Shown piece by piece: positions 12,021-24,400 of a DNA stretch of 40,263 nucleotides. The notes beneath the pieces were generated by a model. It saw only the letters and a program-made list of their open reading frames with translations, did not search any database and was not told the origin of the DNA. How positions within the stretch are numbered: position 1 is the first letter of the stretch; the number at the start of each line of letters is the position of its first letter. The translations under genes were made by a program, and so were the position numbers. Source of the stretch: Rodentolepis nana (Eukaryota > Platyhelminthes > Cestoda > Cyclophyllidea > Hymenolepididae); assembly GCA_900617975.1 (NCBI GenBank), contig UZAE01012256.1, positions 9,878 to 50,140 on the forward strand. The letters run 5' to 3'.

Positions 12021-12363
12021 GTCGAAGTGAAGTAAATCCTGTAAAATAAAATCAGACCTTGACTTTCAGGTTACCTAGATTGTATATGAGTAGCATTTTT
12101 ATAATTAGAATAACTGCGCATAATAGGAACAATATTATTATTCGAATACGATTTCCATTTTGCAAAAAATAATGGCTTTAAAGCACAAGGTGAGAGAAAA
12201 ATTTCAGAGAAATGCCATCATGTGTCAATATTTTTACCCTAACTCAAAGGTTTACCAAAGTGTACTGTTGCTTAAAGTAAAAATGGTTGAGGTAACGAAA
12301 TTGACAGTAATATGAGAGGGCTTGAAGGATTTTAAAGTGAAAAGATCACATAACCACTTAATA

Positions 12364-13666
12364 TTGGGTTGGCAACTAAGTCATTGGCGTTTTTGCTGAC
12401 GGATTCACTCTATACTTTCTTTTGTTTTGTTAACGTGGCCAGAGCATCTAACCTATATTTTTTTCTTACTGGATGGGCTTCTAGGTTAATTAGTAAAAAT
12501 TTTTTTGTTTAGTTCTTTAGTTTTGTTTTTATCTCAATTTAAAAATGAAAGAACAGGACGTGCACTTCCGACACATTTTATTGTATTACTTCCGAAAAGG
12601 CAAGAACGCATCGCAAGCACAAAAGAAGTTATGTGCCGTATATGGAGATGAAGCCTTAAAAGAAAGGCAGTGTCGAAATTGGTTTGAAAGATTTCGTTCC
12701 GGTGATTTTTCACTGAAAAATTCACAACGATCTGGCCGCCCAGTCGAAGTGGATGAAACCCATATCAAGGCCATTATCGATTCAAATCGTCACAGCACAA
12801 CACGAGATTTTGCAGAGAAGCTCAATGTGTCGCATACATGCATTGAAAAAAAATGAAAAACTCTTGGTTATGTCAAGAAACTTGATTTATGGATCCCTCA
12901 TCAGTTAAAGAAAATTCATTTGACGCAACGGATTAGCATCTGTGATTCGCCGCTACTGAAACGCAATGAGAATGATCCATTTCCGAGGAAGAACCTAGTT
13001 ACTGGCGACGAAAAGTGGATAGTTTATAACAATGTTACCCGCAAGAGATCATGGGTGAAGCAAGATCAACCAGCCCAAACAGTATCAAAAGCAGCAGAGA
13101 TTCACCAAAAAAAGATTATGCTGTCAGTCTGGTGGGGGGATCACAAAGGAATTTTGTGTTTTGAACTCATGCCGCAGAACCAAACGATAAATTCAAATGT
13201 GTATGTTGAAGAACTCGAAAAACTGAAGGATGCAATTGAAGATAAGCGGTTGGCATTATCAAATCGGAAGGGTGTTGTTTTCCATCATGATAACGCAAGG
13301 CCCCCCCCCCCACACATCTTTGGTTACTCGGCAAAAATTATTGGAACTGGGTTGGGATGTTTTGTCACACCCACCATATAGCCCTCACCTTGCGCCTTCG
13401 GATTACCATTTGTTTCGTTCCATGCAAAACTCTTTAAATGGTAACATTTTTAACAACGCGGATGATGTCGGATCACTCCTAATTCAGTTTTTTAATAGCA
13501 AAGACCAGACATTTTACGAAGGGGGAATTTTTACTCTGCCAGAACGATGGAAAAAGGTCATCGACAAGAACGCCCAATATCTAATTGAATAAAGTTATAT
13601 TTTTAAACAAAAATTCCGAATTTGCCTTCTTATTTGAAATCGACAATGACTTAGTTGCCAACCTAA
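12364..13666 (+). mobile_element. mariner transposon, copy B (full length, defective)
   Basis: A 1303-bp element with terminal inverted repeats: left TTGGGTTGGCAACTAAGTCA, right (reverse complement) TTAGGTTGGCAACTAAGTCA. TA target duplications lie at 12362-12363 and 13667-13668. About 1.3 kb is the normal size for mariner. It carries one transposase reading frame broken at two places (see the pseudogene entry). Its near identity to the copy at 4478-5639 points to fairly recent activity of the family. Confidence 0.96.
12545..13592 (+). pseudogene. mariner transposase pseudogene, copy B (DD34D)
   Basis: Starts at the ATG at 12545 and runs 103 codons (DNA-binding helix-turn-helix region) to an in-frame TGA at 12854-12856. 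The same frame continues through G-Y-V-K-K and the T-G-D-E-K-W catalytic motif to H-H-D-N-A-R-P. At an 11-base C tract (13301-13311), where a family member would be expected to have about four, the frame shifts by +1. The rest (L-G-W-D-V-L, A-P-S-D-Y-H-L-F, ending at the TAA at 13590) lies in that second frame. Counted across the shift, 34 residues separate the second and third catalytic aspartates, which defines mariner. As written the gene cannot make an active enzyme. The stop is shared with copy A. Confidence 0.94.
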
Positions 13667-13668
13667 TA

Positions 13669-14550
13669 GTTTCATCGTGTACAATCTAATGAACTGCTCA
13701 AGTGAACCCATCTTTGAAGCTCTTCTATTCTAATATTTTGAAATCAAATTTTTGATTTCACGGAATGAAGTTGTTGTTGGACAAAAACACATCTTTGGAT
13801 GTCTTTGGTTAGTCGGCTATTTTTTATGTCCTTTCCTATGGATTATTGAGTACTTAAGCAGAACTAGCTAGCAAATTATCCAGCCTTGCTTTATTGTTGC
13901 TTAATTGAACCAAAGTAGTCATTAAACATCTCCGATCAAAAATATTTTTGTGTTAAACCCAATCTTGTTATTTAAAATAGAGAGATTACAGTCTTGGAAC
14001 TAAGAGCGATAGGGCAAGACTGATATCTGATTTTTGTGTACCTCTGGCATAACTCTAAAGATTGGTCTTATCAGCAGAACTATTGCTCTTCCCAAGCCTA
14101 AGAAAACGTAGTGATCTAGAACGAAATTGAGCAGCTTATACAATCTTAAAAAAGGGGAGTTGAAGTAACCAAGACAATTTGACCAATCAGGACTAAATTG
14201 ACATGTTTTAGTTAAAACTATAAAATTACTTATCCAGCTGTGGTCTAAAAAAGCAAATGAATAATAATCATGACATAATTTCCCAAGAGACAATTCCCAC
14301 TTTTTCGATCTTACCTTGAATAGAAGACTGTTGAGATATTTGGCATCCACAACCTCTTTCTTGATCAGCATTAAACAGTTTCGTTTGTCAAAACAAAACG
14401 TCAAATCTATAGCGATCTTATTTTCGAAGAATTAATAGAAATTACTGGCAAAATCAATAAAAGGATTCGTAAGCAAATATTAAATCTATATTCACATTGT
14501 CTAAATATAAAATATGTATAAGAGGGAATAGAAATTGAATAATTTGACAA
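13669..14550. other. Mostly unassigned; one 134-codon minus-strand frame
   Basis: The minus strand is open from 14404 to 14000, with a good donor (AAG|GTAAGA at about 14315) and a plausible acceptor (TTTTTTAG near 14247) inside it. This could mean two short exons rather than one frame. I recognise no domain, and in DNA this AT-rich one frame of this length is expected by chance in a 40-kb window. Confidence 0.3.
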
Positions 14551-15389
14551 TTATAGGGTCATGATTCTCCTCAGCGGTTTGCCCGATATCGCCCTAATTA
14601 CCATATTCATAGAAAGTTTGAGAGTTCTTTCGGATTCATTGATCACAAGGATATCAAAAGGGGCGTCGTCTAGTGCACACTCAGTTTCCGCGTCATCTAT
14701 GCCCCGAAAGAAAATCCAACCTCGGGAACGTCTAGTAGTTGGTGAGGCGGATATTCGAAGATGAAGAAGTGGAATTTCTCTATTGAAGCTGGAGAAGAAT
14801 GTCAGGTCAGAAGGTCTACGACAATCAGCAATGATAAGATAGATTGGTTTGAAAGGAGAGTCCTGCATTAAGTATTCCAGAGACTTTCGGCAGAAAACTG
14901 TTGGGTCCTTCCGTCGTTCCACTTCACCCCAATGCACCATGGTACGACGGAATTTTTCCTTGTACTCTGAGGAGGACATTAATTTCTCAAGATCAAGGTT
15001 CTGTTCCTCAGCAAAAGCCCGTTTAATCGGTTCAGAGATGTGAATTATTGCAGCTGTTTTACCCAAACGGTTCATAATTTCCTTGCGAAGAAGGTTGGCA
15101 AAGTAATCTTTCCCACTTTTCCGTTTTCCAGATATAGCGATGAAGCAAACATCCTCAAAGTACGAAACCAACTCTTGACTGTTCTGCAATAAATAAAACA
15201 ACTGTTATAAAAGAAAGTGATTATTAGCTGTAGACGATTATCGGAACCATTTACCTCCACTTCATTCGAATTCGGAACCCGTTCGCATGAAGTTGAAAAA
15301 GCTCCAGAAAACAGATTGACCTCATGGTCCCTCATAGATGATGTGTTAAGATTTTGATCCATACTAGCTTTAGTCAAAGACATTTTCAT
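14551..15389 (-). CDS. PMVK: Phosphomevalonate kinase (animal type), two exons
   Basis: Phosphorylates mevalonate 5-phosphate to the 5-diphosphate with ATP in the mevalonate pathway, which feeds dolichol, ubiquinone and protein prenylation. Exon 1 is 15255-15389 (45 codons from the ATG at 15389); the intron is 71 bp (15184-15254, GT-AG); exon 2 is 14551-15183, ending in TAA. The joined protein is 255 residues. The ATP-binding loop S-G-K-R-K-S-G-K-D lies at about residues 63-71. It is followed by family blocks Y-K-E-K-F-R, H-W-G-E, D-P-T-V-F-C-R-K, A-D-C-R-R-P-S-D and G-I-D-D-A-E-T-E-C. These match the animal enzyme in order and spacing. The enzyme is usually about 190 residues, so some 55 extra residues precede the catalytic part here, and the C-terminus lacks the peroxisome-type S-R-L ending of the human protein. 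It is divergent from the gene starting at 18400. Confidence 0.95.
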
Positions 15390-18300
15390 TAATAGCCTAT
15401 GATTAATTATTAGTTAAAAATTAAGTGGGATGTGAATGGAACAGAAACAACTAATCACGACAGTCAGAAAATATCGTTAAACATACATTATTAAAAGTTT
15501 TCACAATATTTAAACGAAGAAATAACAGATAATGTAGGTGGAGAACAAAAGATGGAGACAACCATGTGCCCTCCTGAAGGTGTTTGGATAAGGCAAAACT
15601 TCAAGGTCGTTCGTATGACATCGTTCGGTTAAATAAAACAATTAATATTACATAAATGAATCATTTTACAAAACTCAAAATTAAGCCTCTAAATTGCGTA
15701 TTAAAAACGATATCTCAATACGTTAAAATAACTATAAAAGACTTTTATAAGAGTTACATCAGTGAATTGTAAAATTATGAGATTTAACACAAAATGATCT
15801 AAGAAAGAATCGAAGCAAAACAACCGTGAGACAGATCAGCACGACCTAAGTAATCTGCTAAAACAAAAGTGGACAAATTATAAAATTTTTCAATCCTCTT
15901 GTTCCACTTATCGAAATTGTGGTGAAGAGGGCCTCTTGGTATACTGGCAATATAAAAGATTGAATCATTGAATCATTCGTTTTCTGTTCAAACAACGATA
16001 TACATATAATTCCAAGTTATTCTGAAAGAAATTTCTCTATTTTGTAGTTAATTTAAATTTAAAGCAAAAATCCTTTAAGCCAGAGTGGGTTTGATATGTG
16101 AATAATTACTTTTATTTTTTCCGCACTAAAGTGGGCAACGATTATTTCGAGCAAGAATTTGAATCAAGTAAAGCAGGATTTAATGAAGGGTGCTCAGGAA
16201 ATTTTGTTTAGAGATATGTAATATAAAAACAGAACGTTTTGAATGAATATGATCTTGATAGATAGATAGATTATAGCTGTCCGATGCTTTACTTTTATTG
16301 GACATATCAATCAAAGGTGCGATTTAACTGATTTTGCATTAGAGCAGGAAATGGAAAATTAAATCCGAATTTTGTGATTATTATTAGATTGTTATTTAAC
16401 TTATTAAAGTGTTATGGATAGTTAACTCTCTCGCGTAATAACAGACAGAGATGTACAATAATATTTGTTGAGGTGACAATAAGATAATTTTAAAATCAGG
16501 TTACTATTTTGAGTATAGTACAATTATTTTCATGCTTGAAAGTAACAATAAAGTCCGATATTTGGAAATAATGCAAAATCATAAATAAATGTCCCTGGTT
16601 TGATGGCCTGATTTACTTTTAAATTTGGGTGGAAAAATTTTATTTTGTGGGTAATTTGTCTTCCATAAATCGAATTGTCTTGATTTGTCCCTAACATTTC
16701 AATGCGTTTTCTTGCACAAGATCTCCAATGCCCTTTTGCTTAATGGAATGCTTGGACTTGAATATGAATCTTCTTATTATTATGCAACTGTAAAGCATTT
16801 AACGCGTTAGTATTCAAGACAGATAATCTAAAACTTGAAAAAATAATTTCTAATTGATTGAGGGGCTTCAAAAGCATGTGACTTTGAATTTTAACGAATA
16901 TTCCAAGGGCTTTATAAATTATTATTGTAACTACTTAATTTACATAATATCTGTTATTAAATAAGTTAAGAATAAACCATATTTCAACAATTGACCACTT
17001 ACATGTTTTTCATTCTTCCCCATTCCCATGCATAGTATTTTCTCACGATGTAGTGTGAACGACGCAAAAAATTAACAATTCGAATACTAGCTCTCATATG
17101 GTATCTGAACTCGACAGTTCCCCCCTCCCAATCAATTTGACCTGGCATCTAGTTAGGGGAGCGGAGCGAATTTATCAAGTTTACTATCGAATAGTCTATA
17201 GGTAAAAATACTATAAATCGAGTCAATAAATAACATCGATCATCTTTCAGAAATTCCGTTTATTTTTATAATAACTTAAGGAATCTAAGTGTCTGATTTG
17301 CCATTAGAGAAGCCCAAATCATATCACCAATAAGTAAGCATATTGCAACGTAATCTGCCAAATGTAAAACCCCTTGGTCACGAGAAAAAAATCACTGCTG
17401 AATGGGGTAATTTTAAAGTGATTACGAAGAACTCAAGATTAAAAGCGGAGAAGGAATTTAAATCGAAGTTCAAAAACTACTTTGATTTGAAGAAAACATT
17501 TAATTTAAATATTAACGGACGCTGATAGAGTAAATATACTTCAGACAAGGCATTGGACCAATTGATTGAGGCAGAATTTGATAGGCGATTCATTTTACTT
17601 AACGAAACTGGTAACGATTTAGCTTAATAAGGAAAGAAATGTTAGTCACGGCCTGACTAAGAAGCTCAGCCTTAACAGATTGCACGATTGAATATAGGAA
17701 CATAAGAAAAGTATTTAGAATAGTTAATAAGATTTGATTTTGATAGGTTACCTAGAATATATAATGATTAATAATTGCATATGAATGACGTAAAATTAAA
17801 AATGCTGGTTTTACCAGCATCGTCATAAAGAGAAGTTAAAGGCTTGATTTATTGAAGAGCATCAAAATAACGAAGACAGAGAATCCACTTAATAGAAATT
17901 GGAAACATTTGTGAATAAGAACAAAATATGAACTAATCGGAACAAAATTATAGTAAATGCCTTGAAGAATTAAATTCCAAAATAGCCTTGGTTAAAGTAA
18001 AACATCAGTGAATTATCTACTCAATTAACTTGAAAATAATATAAAACACAAATTCCACGTTAGGTAAAATTAAATATGAAATGTTAAAATAATCTTAAAA
18101 ATTAATCTGTACTTGATATATCTTAAATCTTTTGAATACAAGAGTTAAAAATTGTCATAATTTTACGTTATTTTTCATCCAGTTTAGTTTCATCTGTTAG
18201 TTGTTTATGTCATTTTCAAAGCGCAGTCAGTTAAACGGTTGAAAATTTTGGTAATTTTGACTTTTCCAATTTTTCGTTGCATTCTATGCAAAGTATGTGG

Positions 18301-18399
18301 CTAATGGGATCATATGCTCTTTTCGTTACATTTTAACGCTTTTAATTTCTCGATGTTACTGTGTTGTTCTTATATTGTTTATCTCCATAGACCTTTCAG
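15390..18399. other. Intergenic region between two divergent genes
   Basis: Three kilobases of very AT-rich DNA holding whatever promoters serve the minus-strand kinase and the plus-strand Cep192-like gene. No coding exon is recognised; the 60-codon frame at 17343-17525 has no family features. A perfect 8-bp stem with a TTT loop lies at 17802-17820 (ATGCTGGT / ACCAGCAT). Confidence 0.45.
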
Positions 18400-18400
18400 A
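18378..18400 (+). promoter_or_regulatory. Possible splice or trans-splice acceptor at the start codon
   Basis: A pyrimidine-rich stretch ends in CCTTTCAG directly before ATGGAAGG. It could join an upstream non-coding exon or accept a spliced leader, since flatworms use both. An alternative AG lies nine bases upstream (CCATAG). Confidence 0.4.
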
Positions 18401-21400
18401 TGGAAGGCTGTGATTCTCGCGTACTCGGCTACATTTCTGGGACGTTTCAATCCCCACTGAGTAATACTTTTGTGGATAGCCTGCAACCAATTGCGCAATC
18501 TTCTGCGATTCGCAGCTCCACTGGATGCGACAATGCAACTTATACAATAAACAAAAATAGTGAAAATCAGTCTGGTTCTCTTAATCTCCTCAATCTCAAT
18601 AATTTATCCAGCAAACTTTTATCATTTAGTTTGCTTAATGAAAAAAATAGTACTCCTACTAAGAAAAACACGACTATTGTTGGAGAGGAGGAGGAGGTTG
18701 AGGGACATCACGCGAATATTGCTCTCAATGATGACGAATTGCGTAACCTAGAAAATGCTTTCAGCGAACTCTCTACTTGTCCTAGAGACACCGGTGCGAT
18801 TGCAACTCCACTACAAGGAACCGACGGAATTGCCACAGACTTACAGACGGCTGATACTGATGTTGATGGATTGCCTTCGTTCTCGATTGATGATGGAGAC
18901 AATGTGGTAACTTAAAATTAATTTGCCTTTCACTTTTACGATCTTAACTTCGTTCATGAGCTTCTTTTAAATCAAGACTGAACCATTGGATGGCTGTCAA
19001 GTTCAAGAACAAAATGAAATTCAGTCCAGTGGAAATGATCTCGATTGGCTGCTGGCCAGAACAGCAAAAGAGAAGGAATACTTGTCAACTATCTATGAGT
19101 GGCAAAGTCGTGAATCTTTCACCGTAAGTTTTGTCAAAATGTCGATAGGGCTTATGAAAGAATTGCTATTTTCACATGTCATGACCGATTTATGTTTTCT
19201 TCATTTCATTATTTAATACTTTTGTTACAGTTCATTTTCGTGATTCTTCTATGTAGTAATATTGCCTTGGTGTCTAATTCTGTTTTTATAATATATCCGC
19301 GGTTGATTCAGGCTAGAGAGTTGATTAAGGTCGCACGTAGTTGTTCAAAGCCATTCTATTAATCAATTATATGCATTGGGACATAAAAATAACCGCCAAG
19401 CTGATTAAACCTTTATTCTCAGTTAACAGTCATGGAAACCCACATTTTGTAATTTCTATGGTTGACTGAGGTCACTTGGGAGAATCAATTGCCCCAATTT
19501 AAAGCGGTTTCCATTATATTTTGCCGGGCTCTTGTCAAATATTCCGCCTTTGGCTTATTTCTATTATTTGTGTAATCTTTACTTACTTGTGTCGTATATG
19601 AATCTGCTCCTTAGTACCATAAGGCATTAATTTGGTAGTGTCTATGACGTAGTTGTAAAAGTACATTGTCTATCAATTTCGAGGTCACGGACTTTCTAAT
19701 AGCATTACTGTTAAAATACTTTATTTTTAATGGACTTAAGAATCACCTTTATGCTTCTTTTAGTCAACTACTGCTTACAACCGTAGAGCTGAAGAGAAGT
19801 TGGGTCTTACTCCGCAAGAAAATACCGATGACAAGGAAAATAACACTTCTGCAATCTTGATGTCGGGAGCTCCTGCAAATAGTTCGTCTGGTCCTCGCAC
19901 ATCTGGTGTTCTGCAATCTTCAAACGCTCTTAATTCTTTTCCATCTATCACTAGTAACGTTGTAAACAGCAATAACTTGGAGTTTACGAACGTGAGTTTT
20001 GGGGAATTTTTGACAAAATACAACAATTTAAATAGCTTATCAATGCATAATCTGAGCACGTAGATTGTTGGTAGGAAATTAGGGTCTTTGTCTTCAAATT
20101 ACGAATATTGACCTTCAGAATTGTTAATCAAGTGCTAATTCATTTACAACAGTGAATTATTGCTCTTGGAATACTTTATAAATGAAGCTTTTTCATTTGC
20201 TGTGGTTTGGTTTCGTGAAAAGTTTTTAAATGGTGAGACATCTGTCAATTGATTCTAGTGCTATTATTCCTTACATAGAATTGTTTAGTGGATGCAAATT
20301 ATAGCAGCCAAATAAAACCTCCATTATTTTTAATTTTTAGAATGCATCAGATAACCGAAGCTCATCCAAGGTCTTCGATCCCTGTGATGGAGAGGAACAG
20401 AGAGCTATCCCATTCACCATGTTTTCACCTCTCAGTAGTCCAGCCAAACGTAACGGTGCAGGTAGTATTAACTTGGATGGATCCAATTCGCCCAGAGGGA
20501 ATCCGCTTGACATTTTTGAAAACGGTATCCACCATAAGTCCACTGCTGCTCCTCAAGTCATTCCACGGTCTACCACACACCAGTATGTTCCTGTTGTCTT
20601 GGATACTAATTTGACATCCGCCACTCCGTCTATGGGTGCTCAACCAACTGCTACCGTTACCCATACCATGCCGGCTGCTTCGGGAACAAAAGCTATTGCT
20701 CCCTCAAGTGTAATTCCGTCTGTGACAACTACTGGCAATTTGGATGCGGCTTCTTTCACACTGGGAAATATTTCCAAATTTGATGCGAATTCATTCACAC
20801 TTTCGAATCTCTCGAAATCGGGCAATCAAAATTCCGGTTCGTTTCATTTCTTTACCTTTTCTCAAAATCGTTCATTTCAAGGCTTGCTAATCCAACATTG
20901 GAATGTTTTTAAGGCTTAAAATTAAGAAACAAAGGTTTGTAATTTCGATTCGATTTTGATTTATTGATCAATCCATCATAGCGTAGGCCACTTTAGTTTA
21001 AGATAATGCATTTTGAGAAAATTCGCATTATACCTTAGACGCGAAAAGTTGTGGGCCATGTAGGTACTAATCCGTTGGCACAATTTTATTCACCTAATCA
21101 TTGGGAAGAGAAGCGTCCTGATATAAGCCTCTCCGATTCACATCACTTTGTTAAGTTCGCATCATTGATTGTGTAGTATCTGCACAAGGTAAAAATGAGT
21201 TAAAATGCCACTCATAATATCTGTAACGGTTTCACGTATCTTGTATCCTTTTTAGGGGATGTGGCCTAAATGAACGCTCTGAGATTGATATCATCATATA
21301 GGCCATGAAGTAGCACAGATTTTAACAGATATTGGCCATATTATTTATGATTGCAAAACCTCAACCAGTTGCTCTGACGACCGATTACTAAGTGCTGCTC

Positions 21401-24400
21401 TTTTTCCAATGGCCTCAATAGACTCCCAGTTCACTTTCTCTGTTGTGCAGGAAGTTTCTAAGCCTATTAGCACGCTTGAGGCCTGTATTGCTTTCAGTTT
21501 TCTTAATAGAGTCCGAATTATTAGGAATTTATTTATATCAAATGGCAGGCGTTTGGATAGTTATCATTAGCCCTTTAGTTGACTTCAGACTTCACAGAGA
21601 GGAAGGAACATCAAAGTGAAAAATTCGAGAGGGGGAGGGGACAGAAGAGTGTTTCAAAGATGTAAAGGCGACAGACACAAAGGTAGAAACAAGGTGAGGT
21701 GAGTACTGTGAAAGTAGTCGAATATGACATACAGTGATGTGATGGTAGTTAGAAGTCAAAAGTCTACTGCCAGTTAATGGACTTTTTTGCCGTATGAGTA
21801 TACGTTGCCCAGGGTGCACCACGTGGAGGTAAGTCTATCGCACACCCCGAATTATTAGGAATAATTATATGTATACACTGTTTTATGTGTCATTTTAATT
21901 CTCATGTATTCCCAAGCGCAAGCATTCAATGTATACTGTAATTCTATCACTATCGGATTTCGTTTTTAATAGGCGCTTCAGGCAATAAGACAAATGCTGA
22001 AATGGATAACAAAAAACATCCTCTCATGGCCACGACCAGATGTCTGCTCTGGCGATCAGCTACATATGAACACGAAAGGTATTTAATAAATCAATCTACA
22101 CGTTTTGCCTGCCATAATGCTATAGTACTTATTTTCTTATCTCGGTATTTTTACCCTAGTAAACAGCATTTCATTCTACGCCAAGATTCAGACCGTGTTA
22201 TGAGATTGAAGTTGGAGATCATTGACGGCATAGAATCCTTTTTCGTGAGTTTCAATTTCTTTCATTTTTTTGAGTCGTTTCCTCTATTTACTACTCTTGC
22301 CTTTCTTTTCGCGTAGTTACTGGATCACCGGGGTCAGCAGATATCCCGAAGATGGCGAATTATCGATCTGCCTCCTCGACTTGCTTGCACTATCACTGTT
22401 GTATATAAACCACGTCCACCACTCTCTTGGCATACTGGAATTCTCGCCTTCTCTGAACTACCAGGGGTTGGGGCTCATCCTTCTGGAACAGATGCGAGAC
22501 CTCGTTGTTATGTGGTGAGTCTGGCACTTATATTTTACTCAGTAGGAGCGTCTATCTATTTTTAAGTTAGAATGCCATACACTAGTGGTAAGATGGTAAA
22601 ATTGAGGTTTATGATGTCTTTTCCTAAATGGGTTCAAGTTGCCGATCCCTTTTATTGCTCGTGCTATTTTGGGCATTAGTAAATACTGCACACATTTTCT
22701 TTTATTTTGCAAGTCATTCACGCGTCTCATTGTGTAAGACCATAATGATAGGTGGCTTTTTTTTCGAAGTGCTCAAAAATATTTTTCAGTTTTATTGAGC
22801 ATCATGGGTGACTACCATAAATTCTATATGGAAGTTTGGCTTTAAGGTCCTTTTATTCCCCCTTCCAGCAAAGACTGATTGGATATGTTGGTGGTAGTAA
22901 CATACTCTGTGGCATTTGTCGAGCAGTCGATGAGAGAACCTATTGGACGTCTGCTTTCTCTACACCACAGGATGCTCAAGACGAATCTTTTAGCTTCAAA
23001 TCTCAATCGCCTACCTATTACGCCTGTGTATCAGTGCGAAATACAGGTTTACGAAGCGCCTGGATCTACGCTGTTGCTATGAGACCGAATGCAGATCCAA
23101 ATATTTCCCAAACACCACTAAGTGGTGTATCGATTAGGCCCTCAAGGTTCGTTCTGCAACCCAATCAATCTCAGGTGAGTTGCTGAAATTTGCCTTCTTG
23201 TTCATAAACTCCATGAAGTTATATTTTTGCTAACTCCTTGTCTATTTTAGAATGTTACAATTGGAATTTGCGATGAATCTCGAGAAATTCAGGTCTTTTT
23301 CTATACTGGAGATGAGGTCCTGCGGTATCTATACAAATCTAGGTAAGTTAGTTATTCTATTAGTATTTACTACACCATTACTAGGCCAAATCCATGTTAC
23401 TTTGGAAAGCATTGGTTTTCAATTGAATGTTTAAATTGTTTTGAGATTCCTGCGTTTCAGGTTCTATTAGCCAATTTTGAATGTTTTATTTGGATCCATA
23501 TTCTTGTGGATATTGTAAGAAGCCTAAGGTAGGTGCTTCATAGAAAGAAGGGTTATCTAGTGTAATGTTGCCCAAGTGCTCTTTGCGTCATTTGTATTCG
23601 CCTAAAAAGTGAAGCTTCAAAGGATTATTCTGCCGATGGGCGGTGAGGCAGTGAATAGAACTTGTTCGGTAGTTAAACAGTGTAAATCAGTCGTTGTAGT
23701 TTTGACAAGGGGAGGAGAAGTGTGATGACGTCCCTAAGTAAAGACCAAAGTAGGTAGATCATAATCCCCCATCATTGCATCATAACGTAGCAATAAAAAT
23801 TAAAATAACAGTGAATTTGGAGCGAAAGGACTGATCCTTGGATAGATGATCCTTCAGTTTGATTACCTCACTACAAATTTGAAGAATATGCTCGGTTGGC
23901 AGCTATTTTCTCCGATCGTATATTTTCGGTGAACCACTTATTCTCTTTACCAGTTAATTCATCTTACTCATCATGTTCAGGGTGTTATATTAAAGCCTCT
24001 TACGAGAAACTCACTCTTTCCTATCTATCTCTTACTATTTTAACCATCATGATGTACACCAGTACCTATTGAATCAAGGTTCTATGACTTGATAGATGTC
24101 CACATTTAGCATTACGTATATTCAATGATAAGAATTACATTCCCCTGATCTCAAAATAATTGATTAAACGTCATTAACTTTTCGCTATTTTTCCCGATGT
24201 AAGGATATGTTTCATAACATATATGTAGATTATGTGTGTCGCATACAGAATTTACTCTTGACTGTAGTCCTATGTATTTGAATGGAACACATCAAATGCC
24301 AGAATATCTGTAAGCGCGCTCCTCTACGCTAATAATCCACTTTACTTATGCTCTTGTCATCTATAATTTCCTACTTTTTTGTTACCACGTTTTCATTAAT

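Noticed and set aside
14000..14404. Minus-strand reading in which exon-like pieces end in R-S-R-S-L-R-F-L-R-L-G-K, resembling an amidated neuropeptide
   Set aside because: No signal peptide or upstream precursor is visible, the reading needs an unproven acceptor, and frames of this size arise by chance here.
17802..17820. Perfect 8-bp hairpin with a TTT loop
   Set aside because: A single short hairpin in AT-rich intergenic DNA, with no sequence context for an RNA gene or terminator.
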